64,000 nt of DNA from Zizania palustris. Taxonomy: Eukaryota; Streptophyta; Magnoliopsida; Poales; Poaceae. A model generated the notes under the pieces. That model did not search any database. It worked only from the letters and a program-made list of their open reading frames with translations, and had not been told where the DNA came from. Each line of letters opens with the position of its first letter. Positions within the stretch are counted from its first letter, which is position 1. The DNA is taken from NCBI GenBank assembly GCA_019279435.1, contig JAAALK010000284.1, positions 18,791,294 through 18,855,293 of the forward strand, read 5' to 3'. Of the stretch, positions 1 through 13,300 are shown piece by piece. A program made the translations under genes and the position numbers.

Positions 1-268
1 CCCAAACACTTATCTGAATTAAAATCATGTTCCATCTATAATGTTTCCACTCAAGTATCGTTTGTTTGGTGGTTAAACAGGTCGCTCGACGCCGCGAGAA
101 CAAAGCTATCAACCATGTCAGAAAATATAGTGAGGAGAGAGGGGAAAGAAGGTTATTTTATTTTATGCGCCTAATTTATCCTGTTTATTTGTCTATTGAG
201 ATATTTGAGCTACAACATTACACTAAAATTATTGTCTAAAAATGTGTACTCCTTTCAAATTTTTATAG

Positions 269-2529
269 TCGTCGATGGTCGTCATAGACAAAAGAGAAAT
301 CGCGGTAACAATTTGCATCACGACCCTTCTGGAATTTGTATTCGACAACCATCACACACTCCATCAGAAAGTTCATCGGACAGTGAATATGTGACATGTC
401 GACCATCGTCCTCATTTATTATTCCTACACGCAGTACCGTTACATCATTGGGATTATTTCCAGGACAAAGCTCTAATGGTATGAACTACTACTAAGTAAT
501 TTGTGCAATTACTAATAACATAATTTATGTCTCATGTGATTACATAAACATTGTTCAGGTGCAAAATCTGCTACGGTACCAACTGCAACTATCGACTCAC
601 AAGATCAACAATCAATTCTCTCTGTTCAACAAAACCCTATTGACCGATCGGTAGATCGTGCTGAAATAAGACGAGCACGTGAAAGATCACGATATGCAAG
701 GTTGACACCAGAGCAACGTAATAACAGACGTGCAAGTGACAAAGCTAGATATGCAAGTATGACAGATGAGCAAAGGAATGTGATGCGAGAACAAAATAAC
801 CAACGATATGCAAGCTTGACACCAGAGCAAAGAAACAACAGACGTGCACGTGACAGAGCTCGGTATGCAAGTATGCCGGATGAGCAAAGGCAGGTGAAGA
901 GAGATCAAATGAACCGACGAAATTCTGCAAGACGAAGAACTCTTGATCCAAATTGTGTTTATGCTAATGCAACACATGGCTCCACTAATGTTATCTACCA
1001 GAACCTACCTGGTAGCACTCACTTATTAAAGACTCAGCCAGACTGTCGTCACTGTGGTGCGAAGAGGTTTGAATATGAGCCACCAGGATTTTGTTGTATG
1101 AATGGCAAGGTAAAACTTGAAATGCCTGAGCCACTTGAGGAGCTTCGACAGTTGTACACAGGTGAAGACATTCAATCACAACACTTTATGGATAATATTA
1201 GATATTTCAACAACCATTTTTCCTTCACCACAATGTACTGTGATTATGACAAGAACCTCGCAAGTGCAAGGGATGGAGTGTACACATTTAAAGCACATGG
1301 GCAAATGTACCATAACATACACTCTTTCGGGAATGGAGGCAATGAACCTAGCCACTTGCAGTTGTACTTCTATGATGATGATCCTAGCTTATCACATCGT
1401 TTCCGTCGTGCTCGAGATGAGATATATAGAGAAAGGGACATATCTATTATTAGATGTTTGGTACATATTTTGAGAGATAATCCCTACTCTGAAATATTCA
1501 GAAGCCTAGGACAAGTTGAAGACATGGACGAATATCGTATTGTGCTAAATATGGACTACAAGCTAGACCAGAGAACTTATAACAGACCATTAACATCAGA
1601 GGTTGCTGCTGTGTGGGTTGAGGGGAATGATATTCACAAGCATTTTGATCGTAGCATCACCTTGTTTGGCAATAACAACAACTACTATTCAATTAGACCG
1701 AGTGATGGGTGCTACGACCCTTTGTCATACCCCCTATTTTTTCCAAGAGCAGAGCTCGGTTGGCATTCTGATATACCGAGAGAAGGTATTGACATTAGTC
1801 AGATAAGTACAAACCGACAAAGAAATGCTGACAACTCAGGTTAGCTAAGTGACACATATTCATGTTACTACGATATTATTAATCCATATGCTAATCACCT
1901 AATTGATTTCTCTTTGCTTTGTAGATACAACCAACAAGTTTTTTGTTTCGATGCGCGAGTATTATTGCTATAAATTTCAGATGCGTCGTGGAATCTTCAA
2001 CACGGTCTTGCATGGGAGACGTCTATTCCAACAGTTTGTAGTTGATACCTACATAAAGATCGAAACGTCTCGACTGAATTACTTCTTATACAATCAGAAG
2101 AAAATTCGTGCAGATCTTTACCAGGGCTTGATGGATAGTGTATCTGTTGGAGAACATAGAGCCAGCAGATTGGGAAAAAGATGGGTCCTACCTGCATCAT
2201 TTATCGGTGGCGGGAGGGATATGAGACGAAGATACATGGATGCTATGGCCTTGGTGCAGAAGTATGGAAAACCCGACATATTTATCACAATGACTTGTAA
2301 TCCTAATTGGGAAGAGATAAGTAGGGACCTTGCACCTGGCCAAACACCACAAGATCGTCCTGATCTTGTTGTGCGTGTATTTAAAGCCAAGCTAGAGGAT
2401 CTCAAATTCCAGCTATTTCGTAAACATATCCTAGGAATCATTGCAGCACAAGTCCATGTAATCGAGTTCCAAAAAAGGGGTCTACCACATGCACATTTCC
2501 TCCTTATCATGGAGTCAACATACAATTGA
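269..2529 (+). pseudogene. Helitron Rep/helicase protein, N-terminal exons (HUH Rep part)
   Basis: First part of the Helitron transposase, which nicks and transfers single-stranded DNA at the element ends. I read exons 269-478, 559-1839 and 1925 onward. The introns (479-558, 1840-1924) have GT-AG borders and the reading phases match at both junctions. Exon 2 opens with about four copies of a 20-22-residue basic repeat (TPEQRNNRRARDRARYAS type), then the Helitron N-terminal region with a CxxC pair (DCRHCGAKRF). Exon 3 ends in the HUH motif RGLPHAHFLL. The frame stops at TGA 2527-2529 just after this motif, while the downstream homology continues in another frame, so one indel near 2526 breaks the gene. 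The first exon and start codon lie upstream and were not resolved. Confidence 0.82.
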
Positions 2530-5228
2530 GTTGTCCCGATGAGTTTGATAATGTTATATCAGCAGAACTTCCAGATAAGGATATATACCCGGAGCTATAT
2601 GAAATGGTAGTGAAACATATGATGCATGGCCCGTGTGGCCCACTAAATAGGAAGAGTCCATTCATGAAAAATGGTAGTTGCAAGTGCTATTATCCACGCC
2701 AATTTAGTGACACAACTATCCAAGGCGAAGATTCTTACCCTATCTACAGGAGAAGGGATGACAGACAAAGGGTAAGAGTGAGAGGTCATGACTTAGACAA
2801 CAGATGGGTTGTTCCATATAATCCCATGCTTCTAAGAAGGTATGACTGTCACATCAATGCAGAAGTTTGTTCGAGTATTAAGGCTGTTAAGTACCTCTAC
2901 AAGTATATTTATAAGGGTCATGATAGGGCGTCTGTGTCCGTCAATGAAGCTGATGAAAACCGCGAGATTAATGAGATCAATGAATATAGGGATGCTAGGT
3001 GGGTAACACCACAGGAGGCATTGTGGAGAATATTTGGATTTGATCTTAGCGGGATTTCGCCACCAGTGCTACAGTTACAGCTCCACCTCCCAGGAATGCA
3101 TCTTGTGTCCTATAGAGAGAATGCTGATGTACGTGAAGTTCTCGACCAACAGGGTGCCTCAAGAACCATGTTGACTGAGTATTTCAAGGCAAATCAAGAA
3201 TTTACGTGGGCACGCACATTACTTTATAGGGATTTCCCACAATATGCAGTGTGGTTGCCTGGACGTAAGCTTTGGAAAATAAGAGAACGAAGCACGCAGG
3301 TTGGGAGGATCATCTCAGCACATCCAGCAGAGGGAGAGAGATACTACTTGAGGGTGTTATTAAACCATGTGGTTGGTGCTACTTCATTTGAGAATTTGAG
3401 GACATATGATGGTATTGTATACCCTACATTTCGAGAAAGCGCTGAGAAAAGAGGTATTATTGAGTCAGATAACAGCATTGATGAGTGCCTCTCTGAAGCT
3501 GAAGTTTTTCATATGCCTTCATCCCTCCGAAGGTTGTTTGCTACAATATTGGTTTATTGTGAACCTAGCGATGTGCGTGGACTCTGGAACAAACACTTCG
3601 AAGCAATGTCTGATGACATCCGACGATCCCAGATGAATGCATATGCAGTTGAACAAATGGTGTTATTGGAGATAAGAAAATTGCTTCAGTCAATGGGTAA
3701 AGAGATAACATCATTTCCTCTTCCAGAAATTGATGAATCATATGACGCCATGGCAGGTGAGGTGAGGGAGATTTGTGAAGAGTCCTCTATACAGGTGGAT
3801 AATGAGCTACTAGCAAGCACATCCTCTCTTAATGCTGAACAGAGATATGCTTATGATGTTATACTATCATCCGTTGACAACAATAGTGGAGGTGTGTTTT
3901 TTGTTGATGGTCCAGGAGGAACAGGAAAAACCTTTCTGTACAAAGCTTTATTAGCAAAAGTCCGTATCGAGGGGAAGATAGCTATTGCTACTGCAACATC
4001 TGGTGTTGCTGCTTCCATCATGCCTGGAGGTAGGACGGCTCATTCAAGGTTCAAGATACCACTAAGCATACAAGATAATGCAGTGTGTAACTTCACCAAA
4101 CAAAGTGGTACTGCGAAGCTTCTTCAAAAAGCTTCGCTCATATTATGGGATGAAGTCTCCATGACAAAAAGACAGGCAATTGAGGCGTTGGACAAGAGCA
4201 TGAGGGACATAATGGAAAAGCCCAATCTACCATTTGGAGGCAAAACAATGGTTTTTGGAGGTGACTTCAGGCAAGTTCTTCCAGTTATACGAAAGGGGAA
4301 CAGGGCTCAAATTGTAAACGCAACATTGCGTAGATCTTACCTATGGGATAACATGCATCAGTTGAGACTTGTCCATAACATGAGAGCTCGATCAGATATA
4401 TGGTTTTCAGACTACCTGCTACGGATTGGCAATGGCATTGAAGAAACCATTGATGATGACTATGTAAATTTACCCGACGAAATATGTGTACCCTACACTG
4501 GTGCAGAATCAGACATTGATAGTCTTATTGACATGGTATTTCCAATGTTAGGTGCAAACATGACTGATGCAAACTACATCACATCTCGAGCTATTTTGTC
4601 AACGAGGAATGAGAACGTTGATGCAATAAACATGAAGCTTATCGAACGTTTTCCTGGTGACGAGATGATTTATCACAGTCATGATCGAGCAGTCGATGAT
4701 CCATGCAACCATTATCCGTCTGAGTTCTTGAATTCATTAACGCCAAATGGGTTACCTCCACATATATTAAAACTCAAGGTTAATTGTCCTGTGATTTTGC
4801 TCAGAAATCTTGACCCGGCCAATGGTCTGTGTAATGGGACTAGGTTGATAGTCCGAGCATTTCAAAGAAATACTATCGATGATGAAATTGTATTGGGACA
4901 ACATGCTGGTGAGAGAGTCTTTCTTCCACGCATACCCTTGTGCCCCTCCGACGATGAGATGTTCCCCTTCAAGTTTAAGAGGAGTCAATTTCCTGTTAGG
5001 GTGAGTTTTGCAATGACAATTAATAAAGCACAGGGGCAAACAATACCACATGTTGGAATATACCTCCCGAACCCGGTGTTCTCTCATGGACAACTATATG
5101 TAGCTCTGTCACGAGCAACTTCTCGTAGCAACATCAAAATACTCGCCGCTCCCGAGAAAAATAGTGGAATCAATTCAACAAGCACGCTAACGAAGAATAT
5201 CGTCTACAAGGAAGTGCTCACTGAGTAG
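2526..5228 (+). pseudogene. Helitron Rep C-terminal part plus PIF1-family helicase
   Basis: Open frame of 900 codons, the downstream part of the same transposase after the frameshift. Near residue 120 the paired-tyrosine region KYLYKYIYKGHD carries the Rep catalytic tyrosines. The PIF1/SF1B helicase follows: Walker A GPGGTGKT (about residues 462-469), the ATSGVAA segment, Walker B ILWDEVSM, GGDFRQVLPV, and near the C-terminus INKAQGQTI with LYVALSRAT. All main helicase motifs are present, so this half looks recently functional. The frame starts at a non-ATG codon because it is a continuation of the upstream exon, not a separate gene. Together the two parts match the Rep-helicase fusion that defines autonomous Helitrons. 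Confidence 0.88.
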
Positions 5229-5472
5229 ATAAAAGAAGATGTGCTCACTGTATATTATATTGTACGATTTTATACCAGATCTGTAATTATAAATATTCAA
5301 TGACACTTTATATAGAAAGCATACTTCTATGTATTGTTTTGAGGAATAATATATTGCATTGTTTCTTATCATCGCAATATTACTAAACAAATGTGTTCGG
5401 CAAATATATCATGTTCTAAATATATTACCGTTAACATTATGCATCCGTTGCAACGCACGGGCCTCTCACTAG
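5229..5472 (+). other. Helitron 3' untranslated region and 3' terminal hairpin
   Basis: AT-rich tail after the helicase stop. It ends in a short GC stem (CCGT 5445-5448 with ACGG 5457-5460) and CTAG at 5469-5472. Such a hairpin about 10 bases before CTRR acts as the rolling-circle terminator in Helitrons. Confidence 0.85.
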
Positions 5473-5513
5473 TAATCTCTAAAGCCCTAAGGATGAAGTA
5501 TTTTCCCCCAACA
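5473..5513 (-). repeat. Tat-1 3' LTR stub
   Basis: Reverse complement begins TGTTGGGGGAAAATA like the Tat-2 LTRs, and the bases to its right match the polypurine flank before the Tat-2 3' LTR (gcgtattcgag-ggctac type). Only 41 bp remain beside the Helitron end. Confidence 0.85.
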
Positions 5514-5907
5514 GTAGCCTCTCGAATACGCTTCTCCGATTTAACCTGTATGGTAGGAAAGCAATATACGCAAGGAATATTTTCATATTCAGGGACTTAG
5601 AGAAATTTGAAGGTGTTACAGCTATCCAAAGGGTATTTGACATCGAAGTATTCCCGATGAAAGATTCGAACTGGGACTGCTGTGTGAACACTTCGCAGGA
5701 AAGGGAACCATTACGGAGGCAGAATGTCGTGGAAAACCGTCAAATTTAAGCCGTTACCCTTCAAGTAGCCGTTATGCTCCCGAAAAAGGTAACGGTTGAA
5801 ATTTTATCGTGGGTTCACACCTTTTCACTTCCTAGTCCCACCCATCAGCGGCGGAAGTCAAACCTGTAGTGTGAACACGATCAAAGCGCAACATCTAGCA
5901 GGAAGGC

Positions 5908-5914
5908 TATAAAA
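5908..5914 (+). promoter_or_regulatory. TATA box of the Tat-1 antisense gene
   Basis: TATAAAA in a GC-richer setting (ggctataaaagggggtc), about 100 bases before the antisense ATG at 6014. A TATA box stands at the equivalent place in Tat-2 (57672-57681, minus), which supports an internal promoter separate from the LTR. Confidence 0.6.
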
Positions 5915-7031
5915 GGGGGTCGAAGCCCACAAAAAATTTTTACAGAACCTGTCTTTCGGAGCTCACTTTCTTCAACCTTCAAATCTCCCCTCAACTTCCT
6001 GAGCGATCGACTCATGGCGAGGACCATCACCACCGTGCCAGTGGCAGCGATCACTTTGGCGCAGAGGCAAGCTTGGGTGGCTTCGGCAGCAGCGGCCATG
6101 GTGGGGGCTCCAGGAGGTTCTTGGCCCAAAAATCCTCGGGAGATCTGCCCTCCATCCAAGAAGCAGATCCCACAAAGCTTCCTCATCGGCCAGTCCACAA
6201 GCACTGCGAAATCCATCAAAGAGGCAGTGGCTGGGAAGCTGGGCCCCAGAATGAGGACTCGAGTCCCTAGAACAGAGTCGACCCCAAGGTCACGAAGCGG
6301 AGAAGTAGTAGTCTTCGAAGCATTCTTCGAGGCTGGTCTTAGGCTCCCTGCCATCAACTTTTTATCAGAGGTATTAGAAATGTTTCACATTACCTTGCCT
6401 CAATTGTCCCCCAATGCCATCGCAAGGCTGGAGATCTTCGAGTGGGCTCTTCGGGCCGAAGGATGCGAAAGAAGGTCGAAGATCTTCACCGCCACCCACG
6501 AAGCCACCTGCCAACCAAAGCCACAAGACGGCCCTGGAGACACCATGGTGTTGACAGCCTTTGGAAGCGTCAACTTCCAGTTGCGGAAGGAGCATGCACA
6601 ACATTTCCCAACAAAGGCCATCAACGACCGGTGGTATACCAATTGGATCCTCCGGTGGATTTACGCTGAGGTCGGAGAAGACTCCAGCTTCGTGGGGCCC
6701 CTCCAACAAATCTGGTTCCAGAAGGAGGTCGAAGTCACTCCGAACCCAAGCCTGCTCTCAATGCGGATTGGGTTACTCTCCTCGATAGCTAGCCGCATGA
6801 GCATGCGGGATCTAGTGGAAGAATTCATCGCCCTCCGGATCCCGCCTCTCGGAGCCGACTGGCCGATAGCGTTCCAAAACGCTTCGGAGGGAGAACTTCA
6901 AAGTCTAGATAAACCTTCGATCTTCCTGCATTAATGTATTAGGAAAGAAACAACATACTTATAATATGCTACCTTTTTCAAGCGGCCCCTTTGGCGCTAG
7001 CTCCGGAGCAAATAGCGAGAGCCACCGAATG

Positions 7032-9213
7032 TGTTGGACCGAAAATGGCGACCAGAGGGGGGGTGAATGGGAGCTTTTAAAATTTCAGACTAAAAATAGC
7101 CTTCTGTTTTACTTCTATCTTCTGCGGAACATGCTTCGAACACACCCTTCGAAGTTCTGGTTCAGAAGTATTTCACAGCTCTGAAATCAGGCTTCGCAAG
7201 GAGTAAAAGTTCGAAGCCAAGAAGACTTCGCTCCACCCACAACCCTGAAAATTGAGCTCTGCTAAGTCAGTGCAGGCTCCGCACACAGGGTGCCTTCGAG
7301 CAGGCTTCGCACTTCACCCTTCGCAAGAGCGGACTTTCCTCTGAGGACTTCGATCAGCTCTGCTAAGTCAGTGCAGGCTCAGCACACTAGGTGCCTTCGA
7401 GCAGGCTTCGCACTTCACCCTTCACAAGAGCAGACATCCCTCTGTGGACTTCGACCAAATACTCAGCGCTAGCAACTGGTACTAGGCTTCACACTTCGGA
7501 GGTCTAAACGCACACTTGAACACACTTCACCGAGGACTTCGAGAAGGGAAGAAAACAGGCTTCGAATCAGCATAGAGACAGTGCTTCGCTAGTAATCAGA
7601 GAGGTCTAGCCTCCAGTTTACACAGAGCGAACAGACACTGAAAAACACACTTCACCCAGACAGACTTCTCACACACCTCTCTAGAAAAACTCACAAGAAG
7701 ATGGTGCACAGAGAAATCAAAGCATGCAGTGCAACACATAGAACAAGTTCAAGCAGTGAAATAAGAACAAAATCAAAACTTCATTGCATGAATAGGGAAC
7801 ACAAAATGAACTCACAGGATGAATACAGAGAGTGTGGCGGCTAGCACAGGAGTTCTACAATGGCTGCTCCAAAGTGTTGATGTGACCTAGCTAGCCTCCA
7901 CTATTTATAGGCACTATTCAGCCCTGTGAATAGACTATTTTACCCCTAGGGTTTACACCAGTTTTGTCTCATCAGAATAGGGGGGTACAGCTGGTAGTCT
8001 ACTTTATTTGGAGGCTTCTTTTGTCAGCTTCGCAGAGGGGACAACACCAGCTTTTGCAGAGCAGACGCGGTCAGCCTTTGCAGTTTTGGACCCTTCTGAA
8101 GCCCCCCTTCACACGTGAGGGGTGTGGTAGCTTCGGTGAGAAGCCTTGAGCCTGATGGCCTTCGCTTCACCGAAGTCAACCTTCGATACAGAGACGGTTT
8201 TGAGCCGAAGCCGTCAAAGCCCTTAGGCCTTCGCACCAACACCTTCGGAGTGGACCACCACTGGCTTCGCAGCTTCTCCTAGCTCGAACTCCGTTAGTCC
8301 GTGTATCGAAGCCATGCATGGCCGAAGTACCTTAAGTCAGCCTCACTCCAGAGCCAACCTCACTACGAAGCCAGCCTCACTCCGAAGTCAGCTTCACTCC
8401 GAAGCCAGCTTCACTCTAGAGCCAGCCTCACTCCGAAGCCCAACCTTCAGAGTACCACCCTTCGAAGTCCCTCCTTCGTCCAAGGCCTCCGCATGAAGCA
8501 TTCCATGAGCACTTCGTCACAGTATCTCTCCCCGAGCACACTCCTCGACGATCCTCACCCGGACCATGCCTTCGATGCACCTCGACTTCTGAGACCTTCG
8601 TCGGGTATACCTTCGAGTGCCTCCCTCCGGAGCACACTTCGAACGCCTTGCCTCATTGCTGAGGACTTGGTCCACCATACTCTGAAGTCACTCCATTCGG
8701 AGTACCCTTCGAAGTGCCTCGCCTCCGAAGACTTCGTCTCGGAGTACCTTCAGCCGGAGCCACACTCCGCACTTACTGCCTTCTCCTGGCGCACCTCGAC
8801 CCGAGGTCCGACCTCGACCCCTTCGCAACCTTCATGATGGAGCTCCCTGCTCCCTTGGCATCAAGCCTCCCGCTTGACCCAGGTTCACTTGCTACGAAAC
8901 GTCCGTCGCCTCCGAAGTCACCTGCGCACCACAGACAAACAGACAAGTGTATCCAGTACCCCGGAGACCTCTCCGGGTAAGCAACCTCCGATACACACTC
9001 CGTTGTACCGCCCAAAGTACCGAGACCTTCGGTACGATCAAGTCATCGTGTACTGTCAGACCCCTCCGATAGGCACACTCCGCTGCAACAGCTACAGCAC
9101 CGAACCCTTCGGTGAAACAACCTCGGAACCCCTTCGGAGGGACCCCTTCGAATCAGAGGATAAAATCTGTCAATCACTCATCACAGACTCTGAAACCAAC
9201 CCTTGGTTTCTCA
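7032..9213 (-). repeat. Sirevirus 3' LTR (2182 bp)
   Basis: Starts TGTTGGACC and ends GTTTCTCA in window orientation. It pairs with the LTR at 16010-18138 and the solo LTR at 28788-30949. It holds two copies of a 101-bp repeat (aagtcagtgcaggctc at 7264 and 7365), a run of CTCCGAAG-rich short repeats (about 8335-8450) and a minus-strand TATA box (7901-7910). The ORFs inside it are not genes. Confidence 0.93.
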
Positions 9214-10341
9214 ATCTCCCCCTTGATGAGTGCACTGACAACCAAATTCAAGTTCAAGAAAATTTGAAAAATTTCAGCACACAAGTGACCATAAAAACTC
9301 AGAGACGAGCCAAACCATGTCACTTGACAAAAGAATTTTCCTCCCCCTTTTTAAAAGAGTAAAAGCCCCTTCGCCAAATATTTCCCTTTGCAAGATAAAA
9401 CTCCCCCTGAGTTATTTTATCCCCTTGCTGTAGAGAACTCAAAAATTTCTCCCCCTTTGGCAATGCAAGCATCAAGGAGCATTTAAAAGATGCAAAGCTT
9501 CGAAATGAGTATAATTGCAAGGACGTATAAAGCAAAAATATGCCAACTTTAATACCAATAATCATGTGCTCAGCTCAATTTAACATTCTCTAAAAACATG
9601 ATGACAGCATGTGATTTTATCATTTTGAAATAAAAGCATCACCACTCAAGCAAGGTAACTAGACAAGTAAAAGTAGGGACTGCGCAAAGCTAGTCAATTT
9701 CTACTCTAGACAGACAAGTCCAGTTCAAGAGGAGCATTGAAAACAAACTTGATGATCAATTAATTTGTTGTTCTTTTCATAATGCCAGGGGTTATTTGTT
9801 TGTCTACCTTATACTTTCCAATCAAGCCAAGCCTAGGCATGAAAGCCATCAAAAGCTTAAGGCGGTGATTTTGGCATACACTACACTATCTCAGTTCAGG
9901 CCAATGTGCAATGTTAAGCAGTCTAGAATAAAGTAGTGCGTCAAACAAACCCACCTGGATCTTTTTGATTTGAAGCATGCAAATCATGGATTTTTGGAAT
10001 TTTGATTAAGTGAACAAATTGTTTAGAACTTGATGAATATCCATGAGTATGTAGAACAATTTTCAAGTTGCAATGTTTAGCATCCAGAGAAAAGGAGTCT
10101 TGCTATCAAGCAGATAAAAGATAGCTAGAGCAGTCCTGCCTAAACATGCTAGATTCAAGACTAAGCAGTGAGCATGATTTGATTTTGGAAAGAAGAATCA
10201 TGCACATAATGTTTCAGACATATTAAATAGAGCTGAGTTGACATGATTTCATGAATTAAAATCAGGCATATAAGTGCAAAAGATGTAAATGCAATTTCAC
10301 ACGTAATGAGCATATGTAAGACAATCAAAATCTGCTCCCCC
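9214..10341 (-). other. Sirevirus region between pol and 3' LTR, with several polypurine tracts
   Basis: About 1.1 kb with no believable ORF. The motif CTCCCCCT (AGGGGGAG on the element strand) occurs beside the LTR (about 9215) and again near 9341, 9401, 9449 and 10335. Repeated PPT-like motifs upstream of the 3' LTR are a known Sirevirus trait. The LTR-adjacent copy is the likely primer for plus-strand synthesis. Confidence 0.7.
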
Positions 10342-13300
10342 TCACAAAATGTCGTAAGGGTGACAAACACCAAGTTCCCCACACAAGTAGGCAAAATGAG
10401 AAGCATCAAGGGGTTTTGTGAAAATATCAGCTAGCTGGTGTTGGGTATCAACATATTGAAGCTCAATATCACCCTTCTCATTATGATCTTTGAGAAAATG
10501 ATATCGCACATCAATGTGTTTGGTTCTAGAATGCTGAACCGGGTTGTTTGCAATACAAATAGCACTAGTGTTATCACAGAGAAGTGGAACACTCTTATAA
10601 TCTAACCCGAAATCCCACAAAGTGGAAACCATCCACAAAATCTGAGAGCAACAGCTAGCTGCAGCAACATATTTGGCCTCAGCCGTCGATTGTGCAACAC
10701 TAGACTGTTTGCAGGAAGACCAGCAAACCAGCGAAGTACCTAGAAAATGACAAGTACCAGATGTACTTTTCCTATCAATCCTACACCCAGCAAAATCCGC
10801 ATCGAAATAACCTCGAAGACACAAAGAGGAAGACGCAGAATACCAAATGCCAAATTCAAGGGTATGTTTGAGATACCTAAGAATGCGCTTTACCGCTTGG
10901 CGGTGCGAAGCTCGTGGTGAAGCCTGAAACCGAGCGCACAGACACACTGCAAAGTGTATGTCTGGCCTCGTAGCAGTCAAGTAGAGGAGGGAGCCGATCA
11001 TGCTTCGGAACTCCTTCTGATCTACGGCTTCTCCTTCCTCATCAGGATCAAATGCTATCGAAGTAGCCATCGGAGTAGCGAGGGGCTTCGCATCAGCCAT
11101 GTCAAACTTCTTGAGCAGGTCCTTGGTGTATTTTGTCTAGTGAACGAAGGTACCTTGTTTGCTTTGCTTGATTTGCAAACCAAGGAAAAACGTGAGTTCG
11201 CCCATCATGGACATCTCGAACTCCCTGCTCATGGTATCTGCAAACTCGGCAACCAAAGCATGAGAAGAGCCACCAAAGATGATATCATCCACATAAATCT
11301 GAACTAGGAGGAAATCTTTGCCCTGCTTGAGAGTGAACAAGGTTTTATCAACAGATCCCATCAAATACATCCGCTCAAGCAGAAAAGACTTAAGTCTATC
11401 ATACCATGCCCGAGGGGCCTGCTAGAGTCCATAAAGAGCCTTATGAAGTTTAAGGACTTTATGTGGGTATTTGGGGTTTTCAAAACTAGGGGTTGTTTTA
11501 CATAAACATCTTCACCTATGAAGCCATTAAGAAAAGCACTTTTGACATCCATTTGATAGAGTTTGAATCGCAAATGCAAGTAAAATCCTAATGGCCTCAA
11601 GACGAGCAACAGGTGCAAAAGTTTCAGTAAAATCAATCCCTTCTAATTCAGAATAACCCTAAGCTACAAGTCTATCCTTGTTTCTAACTACAGTCCCATC
11701 CTCCCCTTCTTTGTTTTTGAAAATCCATTTTGTTCCAATGAAATGAACATTTGGTGGAGGATCAACTAAAGTTCAGACTTGGTTTCTCTCAAAATTTTCA
11801 AGTTCTTCATGCATGGCATTGATCCAACTAGAATCAGAAAGTGCATGACTAACATCTAAGGGCTCGAAAGAAGTAACAAAAGTGGAATCAATGAAATGAG
11901 CATGAGAACGTGTTACCCTTTGATCAAGCTCACCAATGATCTGCTCGGGATGATGCATCCTTTGAACATGATGTGGAGCCTCACGACGGGATGCAGTCTC
12001 CCCCTCAACTTGTGCATTGGAGTGGTCCAAGATGACCGATGTCGAGGTAGTTGCTTCGGGACCTTGTGCCGAAGTGGTCGAAGCGGGGTCGGCTTCGGGG
12101 GTCGATGTCGAGGGTAGTAGAGGTTCATCCTCGAAATCTCCGGGATCTTCTTCTTCGAAGATGGTCTGCTCCATGTCGTGTTCATTTGCCTATTCAAAGG
12201 TAGAACTAACAGAGGGGGTTAATTCATCAAAAGTCACATCACAAGACTCGATGGCAGTGTTAGTTTCCAAATTATAAACACGATAAGAATGACCATGTGT
12301 AGTGTAACCCAAAAAGATCCCGTCAGAAGAGCGCGACTCAAATTTGTCCAAATTACCACGTTTTAGGATAAAGCAACGACAGCCAAAAACTCGAAGATGA
12401 GTAACCTTGGGTTGTCTCCCAAAACATAGCTCATAAGATGTTAAGTTCAAAATTGAGCGCAAGAAGATTCGGTTTGAGATGTAACAAGCAGTGTTCATGG
12501 CCTCAGCCCAAAATTTCCTAGGAGTCCTGTGCTCATCAAGCATCGTCCTAGCCATCTCAACCAAAGTGTGGTTCTTTCTCTCAACAACACCGTTCTGTTG
12601 AGGAACTCGCGGAGCAGAGAATTGATGTTCTATGCCATGCTCCTTGCAAAAGTCAACAAAGAGATTGTTCTTGAACTCAGTGCCATTATCACTTCGAATG
12701 AATTTCAATGCACCAGGGAGTTCAGTGAAAAGTCTCAAAGCTAAGTTTTGAAAGTGTGAAAACACTTCATCCTTGCTGGCAAGAAAGAAGACCCAAGAGT
12801 AGCGAGAGAAATCATCGACAATGACTAACACATACCACTTCCCGCCTAAAGAACTAACCCGAGAAGGACCTATAGTGTCCATGTGGAGAAGTTCTCTGGG
12901 TTGTTCAATCATCACTGTGGTGACTGGCGAGTGCAAAGCGGCAATCATTTTTCCATGTTGACATGGAGCGCAAACTAAATTCTTCTCAAACTTGAGCTTG
13001 GACAATCCTCGGATCAGACCTAGGGCACTCAGACGAGCGAGCAACTCAAAGCTCATATGCCCTAGTCTCCTATGTCACTTCCAAAGCTCAGAAGTAGAAT
13101 GTGCAACAAGATAGTGAGAAGAACCAGATGACTCAGAAAAATCAGCTCCAAAAACTCTCCCAACTCTAAAGATCTTACAGACCACAACACCATCAGAATT
13201 GAGTACTTGCGAAGTATTGTGATGGAATCGCACTTCGAAGCCCTCATCAAGCAATTGAGATACAAAAGCAAATTGTATCCCAAGTTTTCAACCAAAGCAA

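Larger units (their letters stand above)
1..5472 (+). mobile_element. Helitron (autonomous type, decayed), 5' end outside the window
   Basis: Rolling-circle transposon carrying a Rep/PIF1-helicase gene on the plus strand. The 3' end is clear: a CCGT/ACGG stem (5445-5460) is followed at short distance by CTAG (5469-5472), the CTRR-type end of grass Helitrons, and the next base is T as expected for A|T insertion. Sequence right of 5472 is a Gypsy LTR in reverse orientation, so the Helitron jumped into that LTR. No convincing 5' TC terminus is visible, so the element probably starts upstream of the window. The coding part is nearly intact, with one frameshift. Confidence 0.9.

Noticed and set aside
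8024..9362. Ser/Pro-rich ORFs in the Sirevirus LTRs (also 17031-18053 and 29031-29963)
   Set aside because: They come from CTCCGAAG-type repeats, have different stops in each LTR copy, and do not belong to any coding module.
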